Origin: Aporhodopirellula rubra | GTDB lineage: Bacteria; Planctomycetota; Planctomycetia; Pirellulales; Pirellulaceae | Direction of reading: 5' to 3' | NCBI RefSeq assembly: GCF_014192335.1 | Contig: NZ_JACHXU010000004.1 | Coordinates: 351,414 to 415,413 of the forward strand | DNA length: 64,000 nt | In this document: piece after piece, positions 56,283-64,000 of the stretch | Layout: each line of letters starts with the position of its first letter | Position numbering within the stretch: position 1 is the first letter of the stretch | Made by a program: the position numbers and the translations under genes | The notes under the pieces: model-generated | Databases searched by the model: none | Seen by the model: the letters and a program-made list of their open reading frames with translations, nothing else | Told to the model about the DNA's origin: nothing

Positions 56283-58103
56283 TTATGCGACGGTGGCGTG
56301 GGTGAGAGAACGAAGTTCCTCAATCGTCTTTCTGCGGGCGAAAGCGACAAACGATTCGTCGACTTGCCGCTCGGCGAGGTACCCGTCAATCAAATTGGTG
56401 ATGAGCGGTGGCAATTCGTCAAACGCAATCGATTGCAGCAAGGATCGCCCGATACCTCGGCGTTCCCCCCAACCACCACCGACCATCACGTGGTATCCGT
56501 CAACCATGTCGTCACCCCGTTCGACCTGACACGCGATCAGGCCGATATCACCGATGTAGTGCTGTGCACAACTGTGGTGACAACCAGTTAGGTGAATGTT
56601 GATCGGGACGTCAATTTCGAATTGCGATTCAAGTGCGTGGGCTAACGCCATGGCATTCGCCTTGGTATCCGCTCCCGCGAATTTGCACCCCGCACTACCG
56701 GTGCAGGCGACCAATCCGGCGCGGAAGGAACTCGCTCGGTAGTCCAACCCACACGCCAAGATCGCTGCCTGCACTTCGGCGAGGTCACGCTCGCGGATGC
56801 CAGGAATGATCAGGTTTTGCCATACCGTCCAACGGATTTCGCCATTACCAAACTCGTCCGCAATCTCCGCGAGAGAACGAGCCTGATCGCTGGTCATGCG
56901 ACCAACCGGCAAAACAACGCCGACGTAATACCGACCTTTTTGTTTCTGTTCGTGGAAACCCACGTGCGCCATTCGGTCTTCGTTCTCGACAATCGTCAAC
57001 AGCGATTCGTCGACCCGCCGTAGCGTCGAGCCGTGTTCTTTTTCGACTTCCGCGATAAACCGATCGAATCCCCAATCATCCAAAACGTATTTCAAACGTG
57101 CCTTTTTGCGATCGGTACGATCACCGTTTTTCACGAAGACACGCACGATCGCACCCGCGACCGGGACACATTCATCGGGTTTCAACAGAACGCCCGTGGG
57201 CCGTGCAAAGTCCTGGTGCCCCGTGATTCCTCCGAGCGTCAACTGGAAATACACGCCCTCAGGCAAATCATCCGAGGCGTTCGAAGCATCGATGCGGACC
57301 GCTTTAAATCCGATGTCGTTCGTGTCTTCGAGCGATGCGATTCTGCCGCCACCATCGAACGCGATGTTGAATTTTCGTGGCAAGCCATACATTTCGCGGT
57401 GATTCAAAATGTAGTGGTGCATTCGTTGAGCAAGTGGAATCGTTTCAATCAGTTCGTCAGGATCAATCCCCGACAAACAACTCGCCGTGCAGTTGCGGAT
57501 GTTGTCTCCGCCGGATCCCAAACTGATGACATCGAGTTCGCGAATCCCGTACAGCATGTTCGCGGCTTGATCGGCCGGGATTTCACGAAACTGCAAGTTC
57601 GCACGAGTGGTGACGTCGAGATAACCGCCTGCCGACCGATCAGACAGGTCCGCGAGTCCGGTTAATTGCCAAGCACGCGAGAGGCCTCCGGGAATTCGCA
57701 ATCGCATCATGAACGAGTCTTGTGCGGGAGCGACATGAAACAAGCCGTGAAATTTCGTCAGAAAGACGTCTGTCCCTGTTGGAAATTCTCCAGCGTCGCT
57801 ACGCCCCACAATTTCATCCCACATGTCGAGCGGGTTCTTCGCCTGTTTGGCGAGTTCCTCTTTGCACAACTTCTTACCTGCGGCGACTGTTTCCGCTTGT
57901 GCTTCAAGTGCGATCCGTTCAGGGCCGACCGGCAATGCATTACCATCAACGGCCGCCGTACCGTTTCCGATCGTCAGCGACGTGCCGCCACCGGCACTGT
58001 TGGATAAGACGGGCAATCCGCTGACCGCTCTCGCGACATCGGCTCCGAATGAGAATCCACACAGATATTGTTTTTGTTCGTTAGTGAACGCTTTGTCAGA
58101 CAT
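56283..58103 (-). CDS. nirA: Ferredoxin-type nitrite reductase (siroheme, [4Fe-4S])
   Basis: NirA reduces nitrite to ammonium with six electrons. The 606-residue protein has the two-fold repeated sulfite/nitrite reductase layout: GLFHVAPAQDSFMMRLRIPG and TTRANLQFREIPAD, the first half-domain siroheme contacts (SGGDNIRNCTASCLSGIDP), and the cluster ligands C467, C473, C508 and C512 in CTGSAGC and CHHSC. The N-terminal 120 residues are less conserved. I start at the ATG at 58103; the frame is open to 58184, overlapping nasA. It lies 13 bases after nasA and 54 before the reductase gene. Confidence 0.93.
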   Translation of the reverse strand: MSDKAFTNEQKQYLCGFSFGADVARAVSGLPVLSNSAGGGTSLTIGNGTAAVDGNALPVGPERIALEAQAETVAAGKKLCKEELAKQAKNPLDMWDEIVGRSDAGEFPTGTDVFLTKFHGLFHVAPAQDSFMMRLRIPGGLSRAWQLTGLADLSDRSAGGYLDVTTRANLQFREIPADQAANMLYGIRELDVISLGSGGDNIRNCTASCLSGIDPDELIETIPLAQRMHHYILNHREMYGLPRKFNIAFDGGGRIASLEDTNDIGFKAVRIDASNASDDLPEGVYFQLTLGGITGHQDFARPTGVLLKPDECVPVAGAIVRVFVKNGDRTDRKKARLKYVLDDWGFDRFIAEVEKEHGSTLRRVDESLLTIVENEDRMAHVGFHEQKQKGRYYVGVVLPVGRMTSDQARSLAEIADEFGNGEIRWTVWQNLIIPGIRERDLAEVQAAILACGLDYRASSFRAGLVACTGSAGCKFAGADTKANAMALAHALESQFEIDVPINIHLTGCHHSCAQHYIGDIGLIACQVERGDDMVDGYHVMVGGGWGERRGIGRSLLQSIAFDELPPLITNLIDGYLAERQVDESFVAFARRKTIEELRSLTHATVA

Positions 58104-58116
58104 GATAATCTTCGTG

Positions 58117-60390
58117 CTAATTGCTCTGTGGAATAATGCGTACGGCGCAGTCTTTGTAGCTCGGCTGCCCGCTTTGCGGATCAAAGTGTGACAGCGTCAA
58201 TCGATTCGTCGATTCGTAATGCATCGGAATGAATGCTTGCCCCCGCCGGACCGTCGCGGTCACGTTGGCCGTCACGATGACTTCGCCGCGCCGTGACTGA
58301 ACTCGAACCTTCTGGCCGTGGTCGATTTCCAAGGCATCCGCATCCACCGGATTGATCTCGACGTAAGGTTCATTCGGGTACAACAAACGCAGTACGGGGC
58401 TTTGGCGCGTCCGCGTTTGCGTGTGCCATTGGCTAACGGTTCCGCGGCCTGTCAACAATGTGATCGGGTACGCCGCGTTGGGTGGTTCGGGCATCGGCTC
58501 AACGGAATCAACGACCAGTTTTGCGCGACCATCTTCGTGGAAAAACCGACCATCGCTGAACAACCGACGTTGTTGCGGTGGATCGCTTCGGTCATCGCCG
58601 GCGTCCTGCTCCGTCCACGGCCACTGCACGCCACCACACGCATCGAGTTGCCGATAGCCATCAATGCCTGTTATGTCACACGGTTGATCCCGACTGAGCC
58701 GTTGTAGGATCCGAAAGACGGCTTCTGGATCGGTCCATTCCGCAAATTGTTCGGCCAGGCCCCAGTAGTGAGCGATTCCTCGAAAGATGTGAAAATCCGC
58801 GAGAGCTTCGCCCGGTGCATGACGAACCTTTTTGATCAATCCGATGCGTCGTTCGCTGTTGATGAACGTCCCCTCTTTTTCGCCCCAACCTGCCGAGGGC
58901 AAGACGAGGTTCGCATGCCGGGCCGTCTCGGTCGTGTGATACATGTCTTGGACGACCATGAAATCCAATTTGCCGAACAGCTCACGGACGTCTGATTGAT
59001 CAATCCAACTGTGAGCCGGATTGGTCGCGATCACCCACAATCCTTTGATCTCTCCACGCCGGACGCCTTCAATGATTCGGTCGTACTTCCAACTGCCTTC
59101 ACTCGGGATGCACTGCTCATCCATCCCGAGTGCGTCGGCCACCTTGCGTCGATCGGCCTCCTCCTCGAAACGATGATGCCCGATCAGATTAGTTGTGTTA
59201 CTCCACAACCGTGACCCCATCGCGTTGCACTGACCGGTAATGCTATTGGCTCCCGTTCCCGGCCGGCCAATGTTTCCTGTGATCAGTGCGATGTTGATGA
59301 TCGCTTGAGCGGTACGAGTACCTTGATAACTTTGATTGACGCCCATCGTCCACCAAAGAGAAACCGCAGATCCCTTTCCGATCGTTTCGGCCGCACGCTG
59401 AACCGCAGCGGGAGAAATGCCCGCAGCACGCGCCACGGATTCAATATCGAACGCAGCGACGTGTTCCCGCAACGTCTCGAAACCGTTGGTGTGCGACGCT
59501 ACGAAATCTTGATCGACATAATCATTTTGGATCAAGTAGTTAGTGATCGCATAGAGTAACGCGAGATCATTCTTCGGACGGATTTGCAAATGTTGCGTCG
59601 CCGCCATCGCGGTTTCAGTCCGACGAGGATCAATCACGATGATCTCAGGCTGGTTTCGATTCCTCAGCACGCGTTCCCACATGATCGGATGAGCGATACA
59701 AGGGTTCGCACCGATGAAGACGAGGCAATCGCTCTTTTCAAAATCGTCATAAGTGTAGGGAGGCGAATCGAATCCGAAGGACTCCTTGTACGCCGTTGCC
59801 GCTGTCGCCATGCATTGACGCGTGTTGCCATCGCCGTGCTTGATGCCCATTCCGAACCGAGCTAACGCCCCCAGGAAAGCCATCTCTTCCGAAGGAATTT
59901 GCCCGGTCGAAAGAAATGCAACCGAGTCCAATCCGTGTCGTTCTTGGACGCCTCGGAATCCTTCGACAAATGTTTGAAACGCTTGGTCCCATCCGATCGG
60001 CTGATGTTTCCCGTCGGCACCTCGTAATAGCGGCGTCGTTGCCCGCTCCGGAGAATCCAACACCCGCAACGCTTCCCAACCTTTGGGACACGCCATCCCC
60101 AGGTTCACGGGATACTTCGTTTCAGGCGTCAACCCGACCGCCACGCCCTCACGCAAATGCAATCGCAATCCACACCCCGTCGCGCAGAAACCGCACGTCG
60201 CCGTGGTGGTCGTGTCAGCCGCCATCGACGAGTGCGTCATCCCAAGACCGTGTTCGCCGGGATGCAACAATAACTCCCGGGTCATCGCGCCTTCGCGGCG
60301 AACCAAGACCTGCGGCAACTCCAACGGCATTTTCGCACCGTTGGCTGATGTCAAATCGACAGCGGCACTCGAAGTAAGATCCACACTCAT
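58117..60390 (-). CDS. nasA: Assimilatory nitrate reductase, molybdopterin subunit
   Basis: This 757-residue enzyme reduces nitrate to nitrite at a bis-MGD molybdenum centre. The N-terminal [4Fe-4S] ligands are C66, C69, C73 and C101 ([23 protein letters not shown]). Further on are [59 protein letters not shown] and the C-terminal [20 protein letters not shown]. No twin-arginine signal is present, so it stays in the cytoplasm. The C-terminal [2Fe-2S] domain of the Klebsiella enzyme is absent. Its start overlaps the DmsBC-like gene by four bases, which implies that the two subunits work together. Confidence 0.95.
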   Translation of the reverse strand: MSVDLTSSAAVDLTSANGAKMPLELPQVLVRREGAMTRELLLHPGEHGLGMTHSSMAADTTTTATCGFCATGCGLRLHLREGVAVGLTPETKYPVNLGMACPKGWEALRVLDSPERATTPLLRGADGKHQPIGWDQAFQTFVEGFRGVQERHGLDSVAFLSTGQIPSEEMAFLGALARFGMGIKHGDGNTRQCMATAATAYKESFGFDSPPYTYDDFEKSDCLVFIGANPCIAHPIMWERVLRNRNQPEIIVIDPRRTETAMAATQHLQIRPKNDLALLYAITNYLIQNDYVDQDFVASHTNGFETLREHVAAFDIESVARAAGISPAAVQRAAETIGKGSAVSLWWTMGVNQSYQGTRTAQAIINIALITGNIGRPGTGANSITGQCNAMGSRLWSNTTNLIGHHRFEEEADRRKVADALGMDEQCIPSEGSWKYDRIIEGVRRGEIKGLWVIATNPAHSWIDQSDVRELFGKLDFMVVQDMYHTTETARHANLVLPSAGWGEKEGTFINSERRIGLIKKVRHAPGEALADFHIFRGIAHYWGLAEQFAEWTDPEAVFRILQRLSRDQPCDITGIDGYRQLDACGGVQWPWTEQDAGDDRSDPPQQRRLFSDGRFFHEDGRAKLVVDSVEPMPEPPNAAYPITLLTGRGTVSQWHTQTRTRQSPVLRLLYPNEPYVEINPVDADALEIDHGQKVRVQSRRGEVIVTANVTATVRRGQAFIPMHYESTNRLTLSHFDPQSGQPSYKDCAVRIIPQSN

Positions 60391-62246
60391 TTCAACGTCC
60401 CCGGCATGCGGTCATAGACCACGCTCATGAAATACAGCAAACGCTCTGATGATTCGCCGGCGAGGAAGGCGACCGTGGCGAGCGTCATCATCAACAATGC
60501 CGCCGTGTTCCAACCGACCGCGATCCCAGCCATGGCAAACATGCACGCAGCGACTCCGATCCATCCGCCGAACAATCGAACTCGGCTTACGCCGGTGAGG
60601 TGAGTCTGCACCAGACGCCGACTACGTTCATCGAGTGTTTTCGTCGACGAGGAACGACGCGTACCGCTGGACTTAGCCGGCCCCAGGTAGAGCCCCGTCT
60701 CCCAGAACAACTTCGCCGCCCCCGCCATAGCACCAATGAGCAACAATAGATTTCCGGCGGTCTTTGATTCCGTGGTCGCCATCACCGTCAGCGCCGTCAA
60801 CGATGCCCCCACGATCAATCCGGTAGAGAGAAAACGCGGCATCGTTCGGTTAAATCGCCAAAGCTCGCGTCGCGTTGCGATGTAGATCATCGCACTGCTG
60901 TATAGGCCGGCGGCACCGAGCAGCAATGATGCTGCCAAGGCGGCACCGGATGCCCACGACGGCACGACCACCCATTGAGGAATCCGCTCCGACAAACTTG
61001 CTGGTGTCCAAGCCGCGATCACCGGCAACCACAACAGGACCGTTGCGAGCACCAACGCACCGACATACTTCCCTAACAACACCGCCTCACGGCTTAACCA
61101 GGACGTTCGCAAACCGAGAAACACTCGCCACGCTCGCAGTGGTTGCCCCAAATGCAAAGGGGCAATGTTCAATCCAACCATCGCAATCACGAGAGACACC
61201 AACGCGGTCAAACGCGTCGCCTCAATCGGCATCACGGAACCGTTGAGCCACATTCCCAACGCGACGAAACGTTCGAGTGCAATCATGCCGACGGACACTT
61301 CGGTGCCGATCAACATGAGTGCCAAAGGCCAATGACTTTCGGCGACCTCATCGATTGACGAATCTTGTGGAACCGCCTCTCGAATTTGGTCCGCACGGTC
61401 AGTTACATATTGAGTTGTCGGGCGGGTTAACGTCGACAAGGGTGCTTCCGGAACCAACCGTTCGTCAACATCGATGTCTGATCGCACGCGTTCGACCGTC
61501 CGAATCGCGATCGCCTCGTTGGGACACGACTGCACGCAGGCGGGAGCCTCCCCAGTCTTCAACCGTTGATGACACATGTCACACTTACGGACGATGCCCA
61601 AACGCTTGCTGTACTTCGGAACTTCGTACGGGCACATCATCGTGCAGTACTTACAGCCGATACATTGGTCGTCGAGGTGTCGCACGATCCCCGTAACAGG
61701 CTCTTTCACATAGGCCTTGACGGGGCATCCGTTGAGGCACCCCGGATCTTCGCAGTGATGGCAGGCAGTCGTAACATGTTGGATGCCGGACCCCGCAATC
61801 GTCACCGGTGATGTTTCGATGTCGATCGCCGTAGGCATGATCACATCGTCAGCTTCGATAACTTGCTCAGACTCGGTCGCCCCGATTGTCAGCGTACCAA
61901 CCTTCCGCCAACTTTCGGTTTCCTCAAGGCCGTTCATCGTATGGCAGGCAACGACGCACGCCTTGCAACCACTGCACGAGTCCAGATTGACTTCAAAGGC
62001 GAGTTGCTGGCCCGGTTGCGGAGGAGTCGCGGGCAACAATTGCCGATAATAAACTGATTGCGACGGCTCAATTTCGCCTGCTGAATGTGCCTCGGAAAAC
62101 TGCTCCACCGCCGTCAACGATTGTTGCTGTTCGAGCAACATTCCGACGAGATCGAAGTCCGATTCGCGCTGCGAAAACGGCAACGGCGATCGTGATGAAC
62201 CCGATCGTCCAGCGCTTTTCGATTCGATAGGAAGTGTACTAGACAT
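60387..62246 (-). CDS. DmsB-DmsC-like fusion: four-cluster ferredoxin joined to a quinol-type membrane anchor
   Basis: Residues 91-245 form a DmsB/NrfC-type ferredoxin with four cysteine clusters: [11 protein letters not shown] at 91-101, [13 protein letters not shown] at 162-174, [11 protein letters not shown] at 195-205, and CDMC with CVQSC up to 241. From about residue 305 to 610 there are about eight membrane helices ([20 protein letters not shown], then [20 protein letters not shown]) as in DmsC anchors. The N-terminal 80 residues are polar and unusual. Fused DmsBC-like chains are rarer than separate subunits. Coupled to nasA by a four-base overlap, it probably passes electrons from quinol to nitrate reductase. 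Confidence 0.9.
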   Translation of the reverse strand: MSSTLPIESKSAGRSGSSRSPLPFSQRESDFDLVGMLLEQQQSLTAVEQFSEAHSAGEIEPSQSVYYRQLLPATPPQPGQQLAFEVNLDSCSGCKACVVACHTMNGLEETESWRKVGTLTIGATESEQVIEADDVIMPTAIDIETSPVTIAGSGIQHVTTACHHCEDPGCLNGCPVKAYVKEPVTGIVRHLDDQCIGCKYCTMMCPYEVPKYSKRLGIVRKCDMCHQRLKTGEAPACVQSCPNEAIAIRTVERVRSDIDVDERLVPEAPLSTLTRPTTQYVTDRADQIREAVPQDSSIDEVAESHWPLALMLIGTEVSVGMIALERFVALGMWLNGSVMPIEATRLTALVSLVIAMVGLNIAPLHLGQPLRAWRVFLGLRTSWLSREAVLLGKYVGALVLATVLLWLPVIAAWTPASLSERIPQWVVVPSWASGAALAASLLLGAAGLYSSAMIYIATRRELWRFNRTMPRFLSTGLIVGASLTALTVMATTESKTAGNLLLLIGAMAGAAKLFWETGLYLGPAKSSGTRRSSSTKTLDERSRRLVQTHLTGVSRVRLFGGWIGVAACMFAMAGIAVGWNTAALLMMTLATVAFLAGESSERLLYFMSVVYDRMPGTLK

Positions 62247-62321
62247 GCAAATATGTAAGGAGACTCGATCGCGACGAACACGAGTAGTTACCGCCGCTCA
62301 TTGACGTTTGGCAACGTATGC

Positions 62322-63242
62322 CTAAAACAAAAACAACGTGATACTGGCTAGCTTAGGGCCATCAAAAAATGGAATCGCCAATCCGGATGTCGGCCCTGGT
62401 GATGCCGAGTCAGGATTACGTCCGGCGAGCAGCTCATTGGGGTCGTCCGTGACGAGGACTCGCCGTTCTTTTTGCAACCGCGTGAACGGTGCTAAGCCGG
62501 ACGAACATCGGGTACCGCTGGGCAATGGATAATCATCCCCCAATCCGTAATACGCCGACGAGCTGAGCTCGAATTCGCCTTCATCATCCAGAGCCGTCCA
62601 GACCTCCATGCCACGAGCAATCGGGGTCACTGATGAACTGATCAGAACCGCCGCCGAGCGAAACGAATCCGATGCAACCGGAATACCGATCGCTGTTCGC
62701 AAATGATCGGCCGACGCGCCCGCAGCTCTCAAGAACCCGGGGTGATTAGCCAAATCGTCATGTATCAAGCTACAGCGATCTTGCCATACTTGCCCCGGCA
62801 GGCCGCTACCTCGTTCAAAACGAACAAACGAGCTGACGTTGTGAAACCGTTCCATCTTTCCGTAGTAGCCATCTTTCAATGCCACTTCGTCATAGATGCC
62901 GATTGGTTCCCAAACCTCGAAAACACCGATCGGCGATTCAGAGGCGCCGTCGCTATTACGTGCCAACAACACCACGACTGACACAACGCGTTGTTCGCAG
63001 TGAACCGGAATGGCGATCGCGGCGGAGGAATCCAGAGGCAGATCTTCCGACGTGACCACAGCCGTTCCGGACTGCAACGCCAACTCTGCCAACGAAACCA
63101 ACTCGTTGCGTCGACTCGGCAACAAGGCTCCCGTCTCGTCGACGTCAAAGACGACCACGTCACTGAGGAAACAATTCGAAGGCAGGGACGAGATACTTAA
63201 ATTAGACGACCAATGGTCGATGGTATGAAATGAAGAAGACAT
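62322..63242 (-). CDS. Protein with three GAF-like repeats, probable sensor in the nitrate operon
   Basis: The 306-residue protein has three tandem GAF-like units. Each ends in a matching strand: AIAIPV near 76-80, AIGIPV at about 184-189 and LAIPFF at about 288-293. Units two and three also share EVW (109 and 213), YYG (126 and 231) and GSGLPGQVWQ versus GTRCSSGLAP. There is no DNA-binding, kinase or cyclase domain. GAF domains bind small ligands, and the staphylococcal nitrate receptor NreA is a lone GAF protein, so nitrate or redox sensing is possible. It sits between the ABC ATPase and the DmsBC-like fusion. The family relation is inferred from pattern. Confidence 0.75.
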   Translation of the reverse strand: MSSSFHTIDHWSSNLSISSLPSNCFLSDVVVFDVDETGALLPSRRNELVSLAELALQSGTAVVTSEDLPLDSSAAIAIPVHCEQRVVSVVVLLARNSDGASESPIGVFEVWEPIGIYDEVALKDGYYGKMERFHNVSSFVRFERGSGLPGQVWQDRCSLIHDDLANHPGFLRAAGASADHLRTAIGIPVASDSFRSAAVLISSSVTPIARGMEVWTALDDEGEFELSSSAYYGLGDDYPLPSGTRCSSGLAPFTRLQKERRVLVTDDPNELLAGRNPDSASPGPTSGLAIPFFDGPKLASITLFLF

Positions 63243-63285
63243 GACTTTTTCAGGTGGTGCAAATTGAGATGGATGAATAAAAAAC

Positions 63286-63849
63286 TCAAACGACCTCTGC
63301 CACCTGTGACTCCTCCGATTCAGTTTGTTGTTTGGCGGCCTCTAGTGCATCCGCATCCGCTTTGAGTTTGCGATGATCCTGCTCCTCGAGGAACTGAATC
63401 ATCTTCCTTCGATATTCGTAATATTCCGGGTGATCGAGCACGTCCGCCCGTACGCGTGGGCGATCAAACGGCAGACTAAAGATTGCGCCGACGCGAGCCC
63501 GAGGACCGTTGGTCATCATGACCACGCGGTCACTCATGAACAGTGCTTCATCGACGTCGTGAGTCACCATCACCGTGGTGACTTTGTCGCGAATCAAAAT
63601 TTCCAACAGGATTTCCTGCAGTTCCATCCGGGTCAGCGAATCCAACATCCCGAACGGCTCGTCGAGCAACAGCATCTTCGGCTTCAGTGCGAAAGCACGA
63701 GCGATCCCGACGCGTTGCTGCATCCCTTGACTGAGATCTTTGGCTCGCTTGTTCAGACTGCCACCCAACCCGACTAGATTCAGGTAATAACTCGCGAGGT
63801 CGACTCGGTCCCTCTTCGTTGCGTTGCGATAGACCTGATTAACGCCCAA
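63286..63849 (-). CDS. N-terminally truncated nitrate-type ABC transporter ATPase
   Basis: The readable 187 residues are the C-terminal two-thirds of a nitrate/sulfonate/taurine-type ATPase (NrtD/SsuB-like): signature LSQGMQQR at 39-46, Walker B MLLLDEP, D-loop FGMLDSLTR, and H-loop VMVTHD with H97. The Walker A loop and the strands before it are missing. The frame begins at a TTG at 63849 inside what should be the ENVxLGVN region, and an in-frame TGA lies 42 bases before it. Nothing in the next 150 bases encodes Walker A in any frame. It may be a pseudogene or a broken operon end. The GAF gene follows 43 bases downstream. Confidence 0.72.
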   Translation of the reverse strand: MGVNQVYRNATKRDRVDLASYYLNLVGLGGSLNKRAKDLSQGMQQRVGIARAFALKPKMLLLDEPFGMLDSLTRMELQEILLEILIRDKVTTVMVTHDVDEALFMSDRVVMMTNGPRARVGAIFSLPFDRPRVRADVLDHPEYYEYRRKMIQFLEEQDHRKLKADADALEAAKQQTESEESQVAEVV

Positions 63850-63904
63850 CCAATAAGGATTTGACTTCGCGTGGATGCGACGGTTGCGTCACTTTCTCTT
63901 TCAT
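63839..63904 (-). other. Short open frame overlapping the truncated ATPase, possible start of a deleted permease gene
   Basis: From the ATG at 63904 the frame reads [20 protein letters not shown] then stops, overlapping the ATPase TTG by 11 bases in another frame. It looks like the cytoplasmic N-terminus of a membrane protein cut off before its first helix. In nitrate operons the permease gene normally precedes the ATPase, so it may be the head of nrtB. This is an inference. Confidence 0.3.
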
Positions 63905-63931
63905 ATTGCTTCGTTCGTCGCGGTTCAAAAC

Positions 63932-63949
63932 GCTTCGCCTAGCCGAAGC
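63932..63949. terminator. Hairpin upstream of the truncated ABC gene
   Basis: GCTTCG and CGAAGC pair around six bases, 28 bases upstream of the short open frame at 63904. It may be an intergenic stem in the transporter operon or a short dispersed repeat; the window ends before its context is clear. Confidence 0.35.
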
Positions 63950-64000
63950 TCAAGTCCTCTGTTCAAGATGCCCGGGGCTGAATGGCGAGGCGTTGATTGA

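Overview
The window looks like a chromosomal segment of a Planctomycetes bacterium, most like the Rhodopirellula/Pirellulaceae group. I infer this from features seen in the sequence: a prepilin-like DUF1559 protein with the N-terminal run [14 protein letters not shown], a large BBP7-type secreted protein, a degenerate kinase with the planctomycete-style N-terminal segment, two small membrane-associated proteins opening with NPYRSP or NPYQSP, and an overall GC-rich composition. No phage, complete transposon, CRISPR array or rRNA was seen. Species identity is not claimed.

Layout. 1-3087: a minus-strand pseudokinase-like membrane protein running off the left edge. 3339-7815: plus-strand glgA, a GalT/ADP-glucose-phosphorylase-like gene with a long disordered N-terminus, and queA. 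8279-13137: minus strand, with a pair of small membrane proteins, a GT4 glycosyltransferase overlapping ispG, and ppk2. 13341-13586: tRNA-Ser(GCT) and tRNA-Lys(TTT). 13991-17769: gmd, a fatty acid hydroxylase family protein and two proteins of unknown role. 18202-23625: an unknown protein, a PhoD-like phosphatase, an NmrA-type SDR, a class V aminotransferase, and small proteins including a DUF2945 protein.

23676-32403 is the most distinctive block. Six collinear minus-strand genes encode a radical SAM protein, a DUF4130-UdgX uracil-DNA protein, a metallo-beta-lactamase exonuclease, an ATP-dependent DNA ligase, an Lhr-type DEXH helicase and the phosphoesterase PdeM. Two conserved DNA-repair modules, usually described separately, are joined here into one apparent transcription unit.

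32504-49436: a small Cys-containing protein, a secreted/lipoprotein pair, an M50-like protease next to a 10-bp tandem repeat, a YHS-tagged copper P-type ATPase, the operon glyS-PSP1-pta-ackA, a BBP7-type protein, flgK and a ZIP transporter with a very His-rich loop. 49570-54401: a small His/Cys-rich secreted protein, the DUF1559 protein, tdh-kbl for threonine breakdown and a Lys-rich exported protein.

54633-63849 is a nitrate assimilation operon read right to left: a truncated nitrate-type ABC ATPase, a protein made of three GAF-like repeats, a DmsB-DmsC-type fusion, NasA, NirA, and a flavin reductase with an added Fe-S domain. The DmsBC-like fusion suggests that assimilatory nitrate reduction here draws electrons from the membrane quinone pool. 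The ABC ATPase has lost its Walker A half; the sequence around 63840-63910 looks like a deletion junction or an assembly error at the head of the operon.
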